In this document: piece by piece, positions 13,501 through 22,835 of the stretch | Position numbering within the stretch: position 1 is the first letter of the stretch | Layout of the letters: each line of letters begins with the position of its first letter | IMG/VR virus record: IMGVR_UViG_3300046787_000253 | Coordinates: 1-39,279 of that record | Origin: a virus | Strand: one strand, 5' to 3' | DNA length: 39,279 bases | The notes under the pieces: model-generated | What the model saw: the letters and a program-made list of their open reading frames with translations, nothing else | What the model was told of the DNA's origin: nothing | Database searches by the model: none | Made by a program: the position numbers and the translations under genes

Positions 13501-14574
13501 GTGATTAATATCAATAAAATACAAACAGCTATGTTAGGAGTTGTAGGGTTTAAACAACCTTACAACCCTAGCTATGCTATTGTAGATTCTGCAAATCAAC
13601 TTAGCAGCTCAGGATATTTTGTAACAGACAATCCTTATGCTAAAATTGAGTACATAAAAGACAATCAAGATTACTTATCAATTAGTAATAGTGATTTCAA
13701 CTTGTTTCTTAATGATTTAAAGAAATCTTCAATATCAAACGTATGTAATCAAGTTTTTAATGAATTTGATTTTATTGATAGAAGCCTACTTTACAAAAAC
13801 GCATCTAATAAAATAGATGTTGAAACATTACCTACAGGATTTATCGGGTATCGAATTAACATTTCTAACGAAAGAAATGTAGCGTTTAAAATCAATAGAG
13901 TCTTATTGGACTTTCAAGGTACAGGAACGTTTACATTACTACTTTGGAATACTGCAAAGAAGGCAGCGATTCAAACTAAGGTAATTACAATTACTACAGA
14001 CCATCAAGAAGTTATTTTAGATTGGGAAGTAAATAATTCAGACACTACTTACAAGGGAGAGTATTATATTGGTTATATCAATAACGCTCTAACTGTAAGT
14101 CCGTATAAAAGAGATTGGAATGCAGGAACTGTACTGAGTCAATTGACTTATTTGTTCATTCAGCCTATTAAGGTTTTAAATCATACAACTACTACGTTAT
14201 TTGATTTGACTAAAATTGATGGATTGTCTGAGTCAACAGGTCTTAATTTTGACATTACAGTTTATGATGATTATACTGATTTTGTAATTAACAATAAAAT
14301 GTTGTTTGCAAGAGCGATTCAATTAGATGCAATGATAGGTTGTATTCAATTATACTTATCATCATTAAGAAGTAACGCAAATCAGGCGCACTCTGCTCAA
14401 TTATATGAAAAAATAATGATTGAATTAGAAGGTACTACTGCTGGAAGTATTGTAAAAGTAACAGGATTGAAAAACCAATTAGTCGGAGAAATTACTTCTA
14501 TTAGGTCTGAGATTCAAAAACTTAGAATGGGATTTAGAAAGGCTAATCAATTTTTAGTATCAACATTAATATAA
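13501..14574 (+). CDS. Head-tail region structural protein (357 aa)
   Basis: A 357-residue protein with a GTG start 3 bases after the capsid stop codons. Residues 110-230 look like a beta-sandwich (FKINRVLLDFQGTGTFTLLLWN, then HQEVILDWEVN). The C-terminal 80 residues are helical (LFARAIQLDAMIGCIQLYL). It may be an adaptor or decoration protein at the head-tail interface, but the family is not recognised. Its stop overlaps the next start (ATAATGG). Confidence 0.7.
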   Translation: MININKIQTAMLGVVGFKQPYNPSYAIVDSANQLSSSGYFVTDNPYAKIEYIKDNQDYLSISNSDFNLFLNDLKKSSISNVCNQVFNEFDFIDRSLLYKNASNKIDVETLPTGFIGYRINISNERNVAFKINRVLLDFQGTGTFTLLLWNTAKKAAIQTKVITITTDHQEVILDWEVNNSDTTYKGEYYIGYINNALTVSPYKRDWNAGTVLSQLTYLFIQPIKVLNHTTTTLFDLTKIDGLSESTGLNFDITVYDDYTDFVINNKMLFARAIQLDAMIGCIQLYLSSLRSNANQAHSAQLYEKIMIELEGTTAGSIVKVTGLKNQLVGEITSIRSEIQKLRMGFRKANQFLVSTLI

Positions 14575-15113
14575 TGGCGAACAATTTAAAAACAAACCCA
14601 ATAGGCTTAGACGCTGTAATAGCTAAGATACAAGTAAAGTTGTATGACAAGCTAACTGCTTTATGGGGTGTTTCTTTAGATGGTTACCCAAGATGTTATG
14701 ATATTAAAAGAGATAAAAAGACTACTATAGAACATTTTATAAGTTCTACCGACTATGTATCATTAATTCACGTTGATAAGAATAGATTTTTCTTTATCAA
14801 TAAAAAGGATTATGTACAAAATAGTAACAGAGCTTACGATACTGAAGTGGAATTATTCTTCATTGTAAATGTAAAAGAATGTAAGACTTCTATCAATCAT
14901 CGAGCAGATGAGGAGGTTAGATTAGATGTAATGAATGTTTTATCTACTATTGGAAATATAGGAATCGACACTAAGATAACGACTGGTGTTGAGAATGTTT
15001 TCAAAGGGTATGATTTTAGATTTACTGACGATATGCAACCATACCATTGTTTTAAAATAACAATGTCTGTGAATGATTTTAAACTAAATCAAACAATTTG
15101 TAATGGAAACTAA
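14574..15113 (+). CDS. Head-tail connector or tail-terminator-like protein
   Basis: A 179-residue protein. The N-terminal 35 residues are helical (LDAVIAKIQVKLYDKLTALWG). The rest alternates strands and helices (VELFFIVNVKECKTSI, then ADEEVRLDVMNVL), and the end is a strand of the type HCFKITMSVNDF. Size, position and mixed alpha/beta layout recall tail terminator or head-closure proteins. It overlaps the next gene by 11 bases. Confidence 0.55.
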   Translation: MANNLKTNPIGLDAVIAKIQVKLYDKLTALWGVSLDGYPRCYDIKRDKKTTIEHFISSTDYVSLIHVDKNRFFFINKKDYVQNSNRAYDTEVELFFIVNVKECKTSINHRADEEVRLDVMNVLSTIGNIGIDTKITTGVENVFKGYDFRFTDDMQPYHCFKITMSVNDFKLNQTICNGN

Positions 15114-15324
15114 AAAAAAGAAATTAGTTGTTGACGAAAATACAGTAGTATCTATGGGTGCTGTTGAAAAACCTGCTGAGAAATTAGTAGTTAGTCAACC
15201 TAAAGAAGAGTTCAGTGTATTGAAGTCATTTACTTTTGATAAACACTATCACGTAGGAGATGTAATTTCATTATCTGACTCAGGAGTAATTAAAGAATTA
15301 AAAATAAATAAATACATCAAATAA
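15103..15324 (+). CDS. Small basic protein before the tail tube gene
   Basis: A 73-residue protein with a charged, disordered N-terminus (ETKKKKLVVDENTVV) and a C-terminal beta-hairpin-like part (SFTFDKHYHVGDVISLSDSGVIKELK). The latter resembles the small domain found in some phage head-fibre or connector proteins. It overlaps its upstream neighbour by 11 bases. The function is unknown. Confidence 0.55.
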   Translation: METKKKKLVVDENTVVSMGAVEKPAEKLVVSQPKEEFSVLKSFTFDKHYHVGDVISLSDSGVIKELKINKYIK

Positions 15325-15326
15325 AA

Positions 15327-16253
15327 ATGGCATTAATAGACCAATTAAACGTAGTGGCTTGTTCTCAAAGTGATTTACTAGGAACTGGTATGGAAGGTTG
15401 TACTTTCGACTGGAACAGAGTAGCAACAATTGAGTTATCTCCAAGAGGGTATGCTTACACAGATGAGCAAAACTTAGCTAACATTAAAGAAGGACAACAA
15501 AAAGGAGAATTGATTATCTTACAAGGTATCAAATCTTTCGCTTTAGTTCCTGTAGACCCAAACATCAATACTGCTGACGGTTCAGGTTACAAAACTGTAA
15601 CAGGAGAAATGCCTTACGAGTATGATGTAATGTTTGACAACAATGGTGTAAACTATTGGAAAGCATTGCGTATGTTAAACTCAAAAGACCGTTACAATGT
15701 AGCTTTGTACGATGTTGAAGGAAATAAAATCTTCACTCAAACTAAAGCTGGTGTTGTAAAAGGATTTGGAGTTAAAATGTTGTTCGTAGGGCAATATAAA
15801 GGAAAAGAAGGTAACAACCCTGCTGAAGTAAAAATGCAATTGCAATTGTCTGACTTCCAAGAAATGGAAAGACAAACTTGGATTTCAGGAGAAGAGTTAG
15901 ATTTCTCTGCTGAGAGTGATTTAGAAGGTATCAATGATGTTGTATTAACTGCATCTCCTTTAGCTGTAGGTGGTACTTCATTAGTAGTATCTGCTTTATT
16001 GTTAGACAAATCTCACTTCGTTGACGGATTGTTAGTTGGAGACTTCAAAATCAAAAAAGGTGGAGCAGTTGTAACTGCTTCTGCTGTAGTTGCTGATTCT
16101 GTAGCTAAAACTTACACATTCACAATTCCTGCTGCTTCTGCTGGAACTTACACTGTAAGTACTTGGGATTCATCTCTAAGTTCTTATGTAGTATTGAAAG
16201 CTGCAAGTGGATTGCTTTACAAATCTAACGTTGCTTCAGTTGTTGTAGCATAA
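15327..16253 (+). CDS. Major tail (tube) protein-like, with Ig-like C-terminus
   Basis: A 308-residue protein with optimised-looking codons similar to the capsid gene, so it is probably abundant. Residues 1-195 are beta-rich with a typical tail-tube look (VATIELSPRGYAYTDEQN, then PYEYDVMFDNNGVNYWKAL). The last 105 residues form a probable Ig-like domain (VVLTASPLAVGGTSLVVSAL, KTYTFTIPAASAGTYTVS), a common add-on to phage tail tubes. A strong terminator and a new promoter follow at once. Position before the tape measure supports the call. Confidence 0.75.
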   Translation: MALIDQLNVVACSQSDLLGTGMEGCTFDWNRVATIELSPRGYAYTDEQNLANIKEGQQKGELIILQGIKSFALVPVDPNINTADGSGYKTVTGEMPYEYDVMFDNNGVNYWKALRMLNSKDRYNVALYDVEGNKIFTQTKAGVVKGFGVKMLFVGQYKGKEGNNPAEVKMQLQLSDFQEMERQTWISGEELDFSAESDLEGINDVVLTASPLAVGGTSLVVSALLLDKSHFVDGLLVGDFKIKKGGAVVTASAVVADSVAKTYTFTIPAASAGTYTVSTWDSSLSSYVVLKAASGLLYKSNVASVVVA

Positions 16254-16271
16254 TTAGATTATATAATAACT

Positions 16272-16303
16272 AAAAGACCGTAATGATATTGCGGTCTTTT
16301 TTT
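16272..16303 (+). terminator. Intrinsic terminator after the major tail gene
   Basis: A stem of about 12 bp, AAAGACCGTAAT (16273-16284) with ATTGCGGTCTTT (16288-16299) including one T-G pair, has a GAT loop and is followed by TTTT. It limits the abundant capsid-to-tail-tube transcript. Confidence 0.9.
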
Positions 16304-16304
16304 A

Positions 16305-16312
16305 TACCTTTG
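16305..16312 (+). promoter_or_regulatory. Promoter -7 box directly after the terminator
   Basis: TACCTTTG is a perfect TAnnTTTG. The ATG of the next gene is at 16318, so the message should start within a few bases of the start codon and may be leaderless. Confidence 0.65.
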
Positions 16313-16317
16313 TATTT

Positions 16318-16761
16318 ATGGCGACTACAGTTAGTGATTATTTAGAAAAAGTAATGCGTGTTCAATCTCAGATAGGTAATGAGGTTGATGATATTATACG
16401 TAGTAAAGAAGATGAGATATTAGATTTAAACAGAGAAGACCAATTGTTTGATAAAGGTATCGATACTAATGGTTTGCTTTTGGGTCAATATGCAAGAACT
16501 TTAAATGGAAGTACTAGAGGTTATCCTAAAACACAAGGAGACCCATTTAATTTTTACGATACAGGTAGTTTGTTTTCAAACTTTAGCTTATTATCTAAAG
16601 GTAACGATAATAAAGTAGTTATTGAAAACTCAGATAGTAAGGTTGGCTTACTAACTAAACAATACGGAGAGTTTATAGGTCTTACAGAAGAGAATAAATA
16701 TAAGTTAAACTACGAAATAATATATCCTGAATTAATGGCTTTTATAAAACAATACTTATAA
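16318..16761 (+). CDS. Tail completion or neck-like protein
   Basis: A 147-residue protein. Helical N-terminus (YLEKVMRVQSQIGNEVDDII), then QYARTLNGSTRGYP, FYDTGSLFSNF, a beta-rich stretch, and YGEFIGLTEENKYKL. The order of DTG.lf, a K-rich strand pair and a yG..iGLt motif is typical of small phage virion-morphogenesis or tail-completion proteins (gp10-like). The message is probably leaderless. The next gene starts 2 bases after the stop. Confidence 0.6.
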   Translation: MATTVSDYLEKVMRVQSQIGNEVDDIIRSKEDEILDLNREDQLFDKGIDTNGLLLGQYARTLNGSTRGYPKTQGDPFNFYDTGSLFSNFSLLSKGNDNKVVIENSDSKVGLLTKQYGEFIGLTEENKYKLNYEIIYPELMAFIKQYL

Positions 16762-16762
16762 T

Positions 16763-17404
16763 ATGGGAATACCTCACAGAAAGAAAGAAGAAACAATTGA
16801 ATACTACGAAAGCATTAAAGACTTAATATTATGGTCTTGGGATAGGTATTTAGCCACTAAGGATAATAATTTTTTTATTGTTGGTTATGATGGAAGACAA
16901 CCTAAGATAGTAAACGAGAAGTTAACTAAATTAGAAAAGACGCTACAGGATGAATATTTTATCGAAGTTAACGACAGAGACTTTAATAAAAAAATAGAGA
17001 AGTGGATGAAGATTGATAATCTTCAAACGAAATACACTATTATTAATATGATACTTGACAGAATGTGGTTGGGGTTTCCTGATTCACAAATGGATGTAAG
17101 GGCGGCTTATATTAATAAATTAAACAAGTTAGGATTTAAAATGCCACTTATAAATAGTGTTATTGGAGATGCTGAAGAGATACTTCGCATTAGAGAGGAA
17201 TTAAAGGGCATTATAACGCAGATAAATATAATTAAAGACGAACTAAAGACAGATGCAGTTGTAGAGCATAGAAGCCTTAATTTGCAGCTTAAAATGATGT
17301 CTAAAGCAATGGAGTTCGGATTCCAATTAAACTCAAAAGAATTGACTGTTTCTGAGTGGATAGAATTATGTAAAGAATTAAAGAATTTATCACAAAAAAA
17401 TTAG
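16763..17404 (+). CDS. Hypothetical protein before the tape measure
   Basis: A 213-residue, mostly helical, charged protein (DLILWSWDRYLATKDN, KIEKWMKIDNLQTKY, EEILRIREELKGIITQINIIKDEL). It occupies the place where siphoviruses encode tail assembly chaperones. No slippery sequence or -1 frameshift product is evident. No family is recognised. Its stop directly adjoins a promoter box. Confidence 0.55.
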   Translation: MGIPHRKKEETIEYYESIKDLILWSWDRYLATKDNNFFIVGYDGRQPKIVNEKLTKLEKTLQDEYFIEVNDRDFNKKIEKWMKIDNLQTKYTIINMILDRMWLGFPDSQMDVRAAYINKLNKLGFKMPLINSVIGDAEEILRIREELKGIITQINIIKDELKTDAVVEHRSLNLQLKMMSKAMEFGFQLNSKELTVSEWIELCKELKNLSQKN

Positions 17405-17412
17405 TACCTTTG
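17405..17412 (+). promoter_or_regulatory. Promoter -7 box upstream of the tape measure gene
   Basis: TACCTTTG, in the wider context TTAGTACCTTTGTA, matches other promoters of this phage. A strong terminator-like hairpin lies between it and the gene. Confidence 0.6.
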
Positions 17413-17428
17413 TAAGTATATAATAACT

Positions 17429-17462
17429 GGGGATTGACGTAATACACGTTAATCCCCTTTTT
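17429..17462 (+). terminator. Terminator-like hairpin in the tape measure leader
   Basis: A 12-bp stem, GGGGATTGACGT (17429-17440) with ACGTTAATCCCC (17446-17457) including one G-T pair, has an AATAC loop and is followed by T5. It lies between the promoter at 17405 and the start at 17475. It may end upstream transcripts, attenuate the new one, or do both. Confidence 0.8.
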
Positions 17463-17474
17463 AGCTTAAAGATT

Positions 17475-20180
17475 ATGGCAGATAATAGTATAGATTTAAT
17501 AGTAAGTAAAGAGGCTTTTAAACAGCTTGATGACTTATTGAAAGAAATTAAGAAAGCTGATGATGCAATTAGGGATTTAAATGTAAATGCCGCTAGAAAT
17601 CCTAGCACTCCTAGTGGTGCTGAGAATAACTCTGCTGAAAATGCTAAGATAATAGCTCAAATGAAAGAGCTTACTGCTGAGATTGATAGACAAGCTAATC
17701 AAATTAAAAAGCTTGAAGAGGCTAGAAGAGCTTCTAGTAGAGCTATTACTCAAGATACTATAGATAATAGAGCTTCAAACGCTGTATTAACTCAAAATCT
17801 ACAGCTTACAAGTGAGAAAATTGGAGCTTATCAAAAATTAGATATTGAATATAAAAAAGCAGTTAAAGGCGCTCAAGATGAAGCTGCCGCGTTAGTAGCT
17901 GTATCTAAAGCAAAAGAAAATAATATTGATAAGGCAAAAAGATTATCTACTGAATTACAAAAAATTGACGCTTCAGTAGGTAAATACAATAGAAATGTAG
18001 GTAACTACGCTAGTGGATGGAATGGTTTAGCTAACTCTGTTAATCAATTAACTCGTGAAGCTCCTGCTTTTGCTAATAGTTTGAACACTGGTTTTATGGC
18101 ATTATCTAATAATATCCCAATATTAGCTGATGAGATAAATAACCTTAAAATTAGAAATCAAGAATTAGCCGCAAGTGGTAAACCAACTGAGTCTGTTATA
18201 AAAACATTAGCAGGTGCTTTATTTAGTTGGCAATCAGCTTTGTCTGTAGGTGTTACTTTACTTACTGTTTACGGAGCTAAATTGATAGAATATGCTTTTA
18301 ACACAGATGCTGCTAAAAAATCTACCGATAATTTGACAAAGTCTTTAAAAGATAATGAAGACCAAATAAAAGAAAATGTTAAACAAATTCAATATCAAGG
18401 AGAAGTAGAGATTCAACTTGCTAGATTAAGAGGTGTTAGTGAAGAAGAATTAGCTAAATTAAGAATAAAAACAGGTGTTAGTGTTGTAAGTGAATATGAA
18501 AAGCAATATAACAAAATTAATGCTCAGTTAGATTCATTTGACGCTTATCAAAGGCTTAAAAATGAAGATAAAGGAAAGGCTTTATTGTTTTTAGAAAAAA
18601 AATACAATGGTGATTTAGTAAAAGCTAGAGCTGAGTATCAAAGAAGAGAGGCTGCATATACTGATGAAAATAGAAAGTTATTAGTAGATGCTAGAAAAAA
18701 GGCTTATGCTGAATTAAAGGATGCTAATGATAAAAATGTATTAGATGACTTAACTAGTCAAGTTTCTTTAAATGATGAGAAAAAAGCAAATGATAAAAAA
18801 GCAGAAGAAGAGAGATTAAAATTAATAGAAGAAGCTAATGTAAGAAAATACGAAGCTAATTTGTCTAATTTGAACAGGCAGAAAGAAATAGCTAAAGATG
18901 AGTTAGATTCTTTTAGTGGAGGTATAGCTGAGAGAATACAGCTTTCTATTAAACTGCAATCGGCAGAAGTTTTAATAGCTGAAGCTATAGCTGCAGAAAA
19001 AAGAAGAATAGCTAAAGGGGATAAAAACTTATTAGTTGTTGCTAAAAACGAAAGGCTTACTGAATTAGAAAACACTAAAACGGAGCATATATCTAGAGTA
19101 GCTAAATTTTATAAAGATATTTTTGAAAAGGCTGATGATTTATTTCCCAAAACTATTTTTGGAGATAAGTATAAAATGTCCGAAGAAGATAAGAAAAATT
19201 TAAGCAAATATAAAAGAGAAGTTGAAAAGTCTTTAAATGAGATAAGAGATTTTATTCAATCATTTGGAAGCGACTTTGCTTCATCTTCAGGCTTTAAAAG
19301 CACTTTTGACTTTTTCATTAAAGTCGATGAGCAAGGAAAAACAATGTTTGATAAATTAAATACTGAAGGATTAACTGCTAAAGAAAAATTTGGTGCTACG
19401 TTTAACGCTATTGCGGAATCGGCTCAAGAAGCATTTAATTTTATTTCAAACGCTTCTCAACAAAATTTTGATGCTGAATATGGTAGACTTGAAAAGCAAA
19501 AAGAAGTTGCTTTACAGTTTGCTGGGGATAGTGATAGTGCTAGAAAGAAAGTAGAAGAGGATGCTGAAAAAAGAAGAAAAGAAATAGCTGCTCGTGAGTT
19601 TAAAGCTAAAAAGGCACAAGCTATTGTTAATATTGCTATGGATACAGCTCAAGCATTGATAGGTTTATGGGTTAAGCCTGGTTTCCCTGCTGCTATTCCA
19701 ATGAGTATAGCTGTAGGTGCTTTAAGTGCTATTCAGATGGGTGTTATAGCCTCACAAAAAATGCCTAATTATGCTGAAGGTACTGATAACCACCCTGGAG
19801 GATTTGCTTTAATTAATGACGGTAAAGGCTCTAATTATAAAGAAACTGTTGTAACCCCTGATGGCAAGGTAAGACAGTTCAGTGGAAGAGATGTAGTTAT
19901 TGACGCACCTGCTGGAACTCAAGTATTTACTCACGACCAATGGAATAATGAGTTAAATACAATGATGAGAGAGAAAGGTATTTCAATGGCTAACTCATTC
20001 CAAAGTAAGAGCGGATTAAGTTATCAAGAAATGGACTCAATTATTGCTAAGCATTTTTCTAAAATTACAACGCAATCAACAGTGATAGATAGAAATGGTT
20101 TTAATACTTTTGTATCGAACGGAACAAGTAAAACAATTAGAAACCAATCTCGTTACTCAGGTACAGGATTTGCAGTATAA
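17475..20180 (+). CDS. Tail tape measure protein
   Basis: A 901-residue protein that sets tail length and leaves the tail during DNA ejection. Residues 10-170 are long coiled coils (IIAQMKELTAEIDRQANQIK). Residues 175-270 hold hydrophobic segments (ALSNNIPILADEI, then WQSALSVGVTLLTVYGAKLI). Residues 275-520 are again coiled coil. A hydrophobic region lies at about 705-765 (LIGLWVKPGFPAAIPMSIAV). The end is Gly- and Asn-rich with the motif PNYAEGTDNHPGGFALINDG typical of tape measures in this phage group. It is the second-longest gene in the tail block. Confidence 0.92.
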   Translation: MADNSIDLIVSKEAFKQLDDLLKEIKKADDAIRDLNVNAARNPSTPSGAENNSAENAKIIAQMKELTAEIDRQANQIKKLEEARRASSRAITQDTIDNRASNAVLTQNLQLTSEKIGAYQKLDIEYKKAVKGAQDEAAALVAVSKAKENNIDKAKRLSTELQKIDASVGKYNRNVGNYASGWNGLANSVNQLTREAPAFANSLNTGFMALSNNIPILADEINNLKIRNQELAASGKPTESVIKTLAGALFSWQSALSVGVTLLTVYGAKLIEYAFNTDAAKKSTDNLTKSLKDNEDQIKENVKQIQYQGEVEIQLARLRGVSEEELAKLRIKTGVSVVSEYEKQYNKINAQLDSFDAYQRLKNEDKGKALLFLEKKYNGDLVKARAEYQRREAAYTDENRKLLVDARKKAYAELKDANDKNVLDDLTSQVSLNDEKKANDKKAEEERLKLIEEANVRKYEANLSNLNRQKEIAKDELDSFSGGIAERIQLSIKLQSAEVLIAEAIAAEKRRIAKGDKNLLVVAKNERLTELENTKTEHISRVAKFYKDIFEKADDLFPKTIFGDKYKMSEEDKKNLSKYKREVEKSLNEIRDFIQSFGSDFASSSGFKSTFDFFIKVDEQGKTMFDKLNTEGLTAKEKFGATFNAIAESAQEAFNFISNASQQNFDAEYGRLEKQKEVALQFAGDSDSARKKVEEDAEKRRKEIAAREFKAKKAQAIVNIAMDTAQALIGLWVKPGFPAAIPMSIAVGALSAIQMGVIASQKMPNYAEGTDNHPGGFALINDGKGSNYKETVVTPDGKVRQFSGRDVVIDAPAGTQVFTHDQWNNELNTMMREKGISMANSFQSKSGLSYQEMDSIIAKHFSKITTQSTVIDRNGFNTFVSNGTSKTIRNQSRYSGTGFAV

Positions 20181-20183
20181 ATT

Positions 20184-22811
20184 ATGGGAGAATTATTCTA
20201 TTTAGACTTTAAGAATGACGCAAGTGGAGAGGTTCAAATTGATGAGCCAATCGGATATGCAGAAATGGATTTTAATCTTCAACAAAAAGATAAAGGATAT
20301 GGTAGAGACATATCCTTTTCTGGTGGAGAAGCTCAATTTAATTTCGTAAATTATAGAAATCATTACTTAGATAAATTACTTTACTTTAATCATTTCTACG
20401 GATTTGAAAGTAAGGTAGATTTGATTATACGTCAAGATGGTTATGATGATGTTGTTGCTGAGCTTGATTTTGCTACAGCAGTGACTGATGATTTTGAGTA
20501 CTTTAAATGTAAGGTAATTCAAAAGTCATCTCTACAGATTGTAAAGAGAAGAAAGGCAGTTAAAGTAGACCTGTTTAGTAATAAAGATATTGATGGTAAT
20601 GCTATTACGCCTTTAACCACTAGCGATATGCTTTTATTATCTAAACCTGTATTTCAAACATCTACTTGGGAACAGTCAGAGCAATATTCTTTAAGTTTGG
20701 AGACAAAAGGAAGTAGAAACTATACTATTAATCCTGCTGTAAATATTACTAAGTCAGATATAGATGGCACTCAGAATCCATTTGAAATAAGTGGTGCTGG
20801 GTTTGAAAGTATGCAATACTTAGAATCTGCTACTAATTTAAAAAAGATTACATTAAAATTAAATGGGTGTAGTGGATTATTACAACCTGACGGAGATAAT
20901 GGTGGAAAAGGTAGTATTGCATTTACACTGTCTGTTCGTTACGGAACTACATTTGCTACTTCAACTAATGTTGTCTTAATTACAAAACAACTAAGCCAAA
21001 GCTCTCCTGATTATTCTTTTCTAGAAAAAGATTATGTGGTTAATATAGATAGTCTAAACCGAGGGGATAAGGTTTGGATATGTTATCAGTTTACAATGGT
21101 AGAGACTACTACTTTTGGTAGATTGGAATGTTTTGGATATGTAAATTTAAAATCTATTAATATTACTGCTGAGTCATCGTCTTACAACTCTATTACTCCT
21201 TCGTTCAGATTAATTGATGTAATGAAGCAAGTTGTAAAATCAACTTCAGGATTAGAGGTCGTAGCTCCTCGCTTTGATGTAGGTGGGGAGTTTTACGATA
21301 ATAGATTATTCAATGGTAACTTTCTTAGAAACGCTTTATATAATACAGACGGAACTCGTAAGCCTTTTTACATATCATTAGAGGATATTGAGAAGTCTAT
21401 TGTAGAGATGAATGCTGACCACGAGATTGATGACAATGGAGATATATTCTTTGGTACTGAGCAAGACTTTTATACCGCTACAGAAATAGGGTTCTTTGAT
21501 AACACTCAGTTCTCAGAGATGAATAAGATGTTTAATCCTCGTTTTACAGTTAACGAATTTTCTTATAAATATAAGAACTTCCAAGCGTTAAAAGAGAATG
21601 AAGAGGTTAACTCTGCTGATAACATTCACGGAGAATCTAAATATGTCTTTACTAATAAAATGGTAGAGAATAAAAAAGAAATTACAGTTGAGTGGGTACG
21701 AGATGCTTTCTTAATTGAATCAAACAGAAGAAAGGCTATTGTGGTATCACAAGACACTGCATCACAAGATGACGATACTTTATTCTGTATTGACGCTGTT
21801 GCTACAAATGGAGATATATCTTTTACAGAAGTATCTTTCTTACAGCATACATTTGACGCTATTGCTAATAGATTGACATTAAGAAGTGATGGAGAAGTAA
21901 ACTTCAACTCTTTAGGTATTACAGTTGGAAGTAATGTAACTATAGCTGCTCCTGATAAAAATGCAGGTAATTATGCTGTACAGGCTAATGCTAAATCAGC
22001 AGGTTCGTTAGTTGATGATATTGTGGCTTCAAGTTCATTGTTATTGTTACGTATTTCAGCTGGTGCTATCAGTGCCAATAATAACGGGGAGCGTATTACA
22101 AAATATACCTACACTCTAGACGATGCTTTAGTTCCTTTTACTAATTACACTAATCAAGGTTTTAGTTCTATCGCAAATCTAAACGCTTCTAATAGTTACA
22201 GTAACTTACGTTATTCTGTAAGAAGAAACATACATAATTACTACCAGCCTTATTTGGCTAGTTGTAATTTATATCATAAAGATGTTACAATTAAGAACAC
22301 TTGGTATAAGAATAATGGAGAATGCATTACTGCTTATAACGGTATTACATTGAAAGAAAATGAAGAGTTTATTCCTTCAAATCCGATATTATCTCCGTTT
22401 ATGTATGACAATATTATATTCGCTAATGTTGAGTTTACAGACTTTATAGCGTTACAAAGCGCTGTAAGAAGCGATAGGGGATATATTAGAACTATAGATA
22501 ATAATAACAGAGTAATTAAAATCTACCCTGTTACTATGAAGTACGAGATACTTAGTAAGGAATTAACAATAAAAGCAGAGGAGAAATACGAGCCTAAAAC
22601 TATGACTATCAGCACTGCTAATAAGTTCATATTAATCAATAACGAAACTTATGTTCAGGCTATTGATTGGGAGCTTAAAGATAATAAATTATTCATCTAC
22701 GATAAGAGAAGACAATTGTTATATAACGGGGTGTTTTTTAACAATGTAGCTATCAATGATTCCTTAACAGAAGACGTTGATGAGTTCATAAGTAGAATGA
22801 ATTTGCTTTAA
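20184..22811 (+). CDS. Distal tail / baseplate-hub-like protein (875 aa)
   Basis: An 875-residue protein immediately after the tape measure, where siphoviruses encode distal tail and tail-associated proteins. The N-terminal 130 residues look like a beta-sandwich (GEVQIDEPIGYAEMDFNLQ). The rest is mostly beta-strands with many aromatic and Asn residues. No lysozyme or peptidase motif is visible. It probably forms part of the tail tip or receptor-binding apparatus. Start spacing after the tape measure stop is 3 bases. Confidence 0.68.
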   Translation: MGELFYLDFKNDASGEVQIDEPIGYAEMDFNLQQKDKGYGRDISFSGGEAQFNFVNYRNHYLDKLLYFNHFYGFESKVDLIIRQDGYDDVVAELDFATAVTDDFEYFKCKVIQKSSLQIVKRRKAVKVDLFSNKDIDGNAITPLTTSDMLLLSKPVFQTSTWEQSEQYSLSLETKGSRNYTINPAVNITKSDIDGTQNPFEISGAGFESMQYLESATNLKKITLKLNGCSGLLQPDGDNGGKGSIAFTLSVRYGTTFATSTNVVLITKQLSQSSPDYSFLEKDYVVNIDSLNRGDKVWICYQFTMVETTTFGRLECFGYVNLKSINITAESSSYNSITPSFRLIDVMKQVVKSTSGLEVVAPRFDVGGEFYDNRLFNGNFLRNALYNTDGTRKPFYISLEDIEKSIVEMNADHEIDDNGDIFFGTEQDFYTATEIGFFDNTQFSEMNKMFNPRFTVNEFSYKYKNFQALKENEEVNSADNIHGESKYVFTNKMVENKKEITVEWVRDAFLIESNRRKAIVVSQDTASQDDDTLFCIDAVATNGDISFTEVSFLQHTFDAIANRLTLRSDGEVNFNSLGITVGSNVTIAAPDKNAGNYAVQANAKSAGSLVDDIVASSSLLLLRISAGAISANNNGERITKYTYTLDDALVPFTNYTNQGFSSIANLNASNSYSNLRYSVRRNIHNYYQPYLASCNLYHKDVTIKNTWYKNNGECITAYNGITLKENEEFIPSNPILSPFMYDNIIFANVEFTDFIALQSAVRSDRGYIRTIDNNNRVIKIYPVTMKYEILSKELTIKAEEKYEPKTMTISTANKFILINNETYVQAIDWELKDNKLFIYDKRRQLLYNGVFFNNVAINDSLTEDVDEFISRMNLL

Positions 22812-22820
22812 TAAATTTAG

Positions 22821-22828
22821 TATATTTG
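22821..22828 (+). promoter_or_regulatory. Promoter -7 box in the tail operon
   Basis: TATATTTG, in the context TTTAGTATATTTGTA identical to that at 27329, lies between the stop at 22811 and the start at 22836. Confidence 0.6.
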
Positions 22829-22835
22829 TAAGAAT

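Noticed and set aside
16763-17474. Programmed -1 frameshift of tail assembly chaperones
   Set aside because: No slippery heptamer with a downstream overlapping frame is evident. The gene ends in a stop followed by a promoter and terminator.
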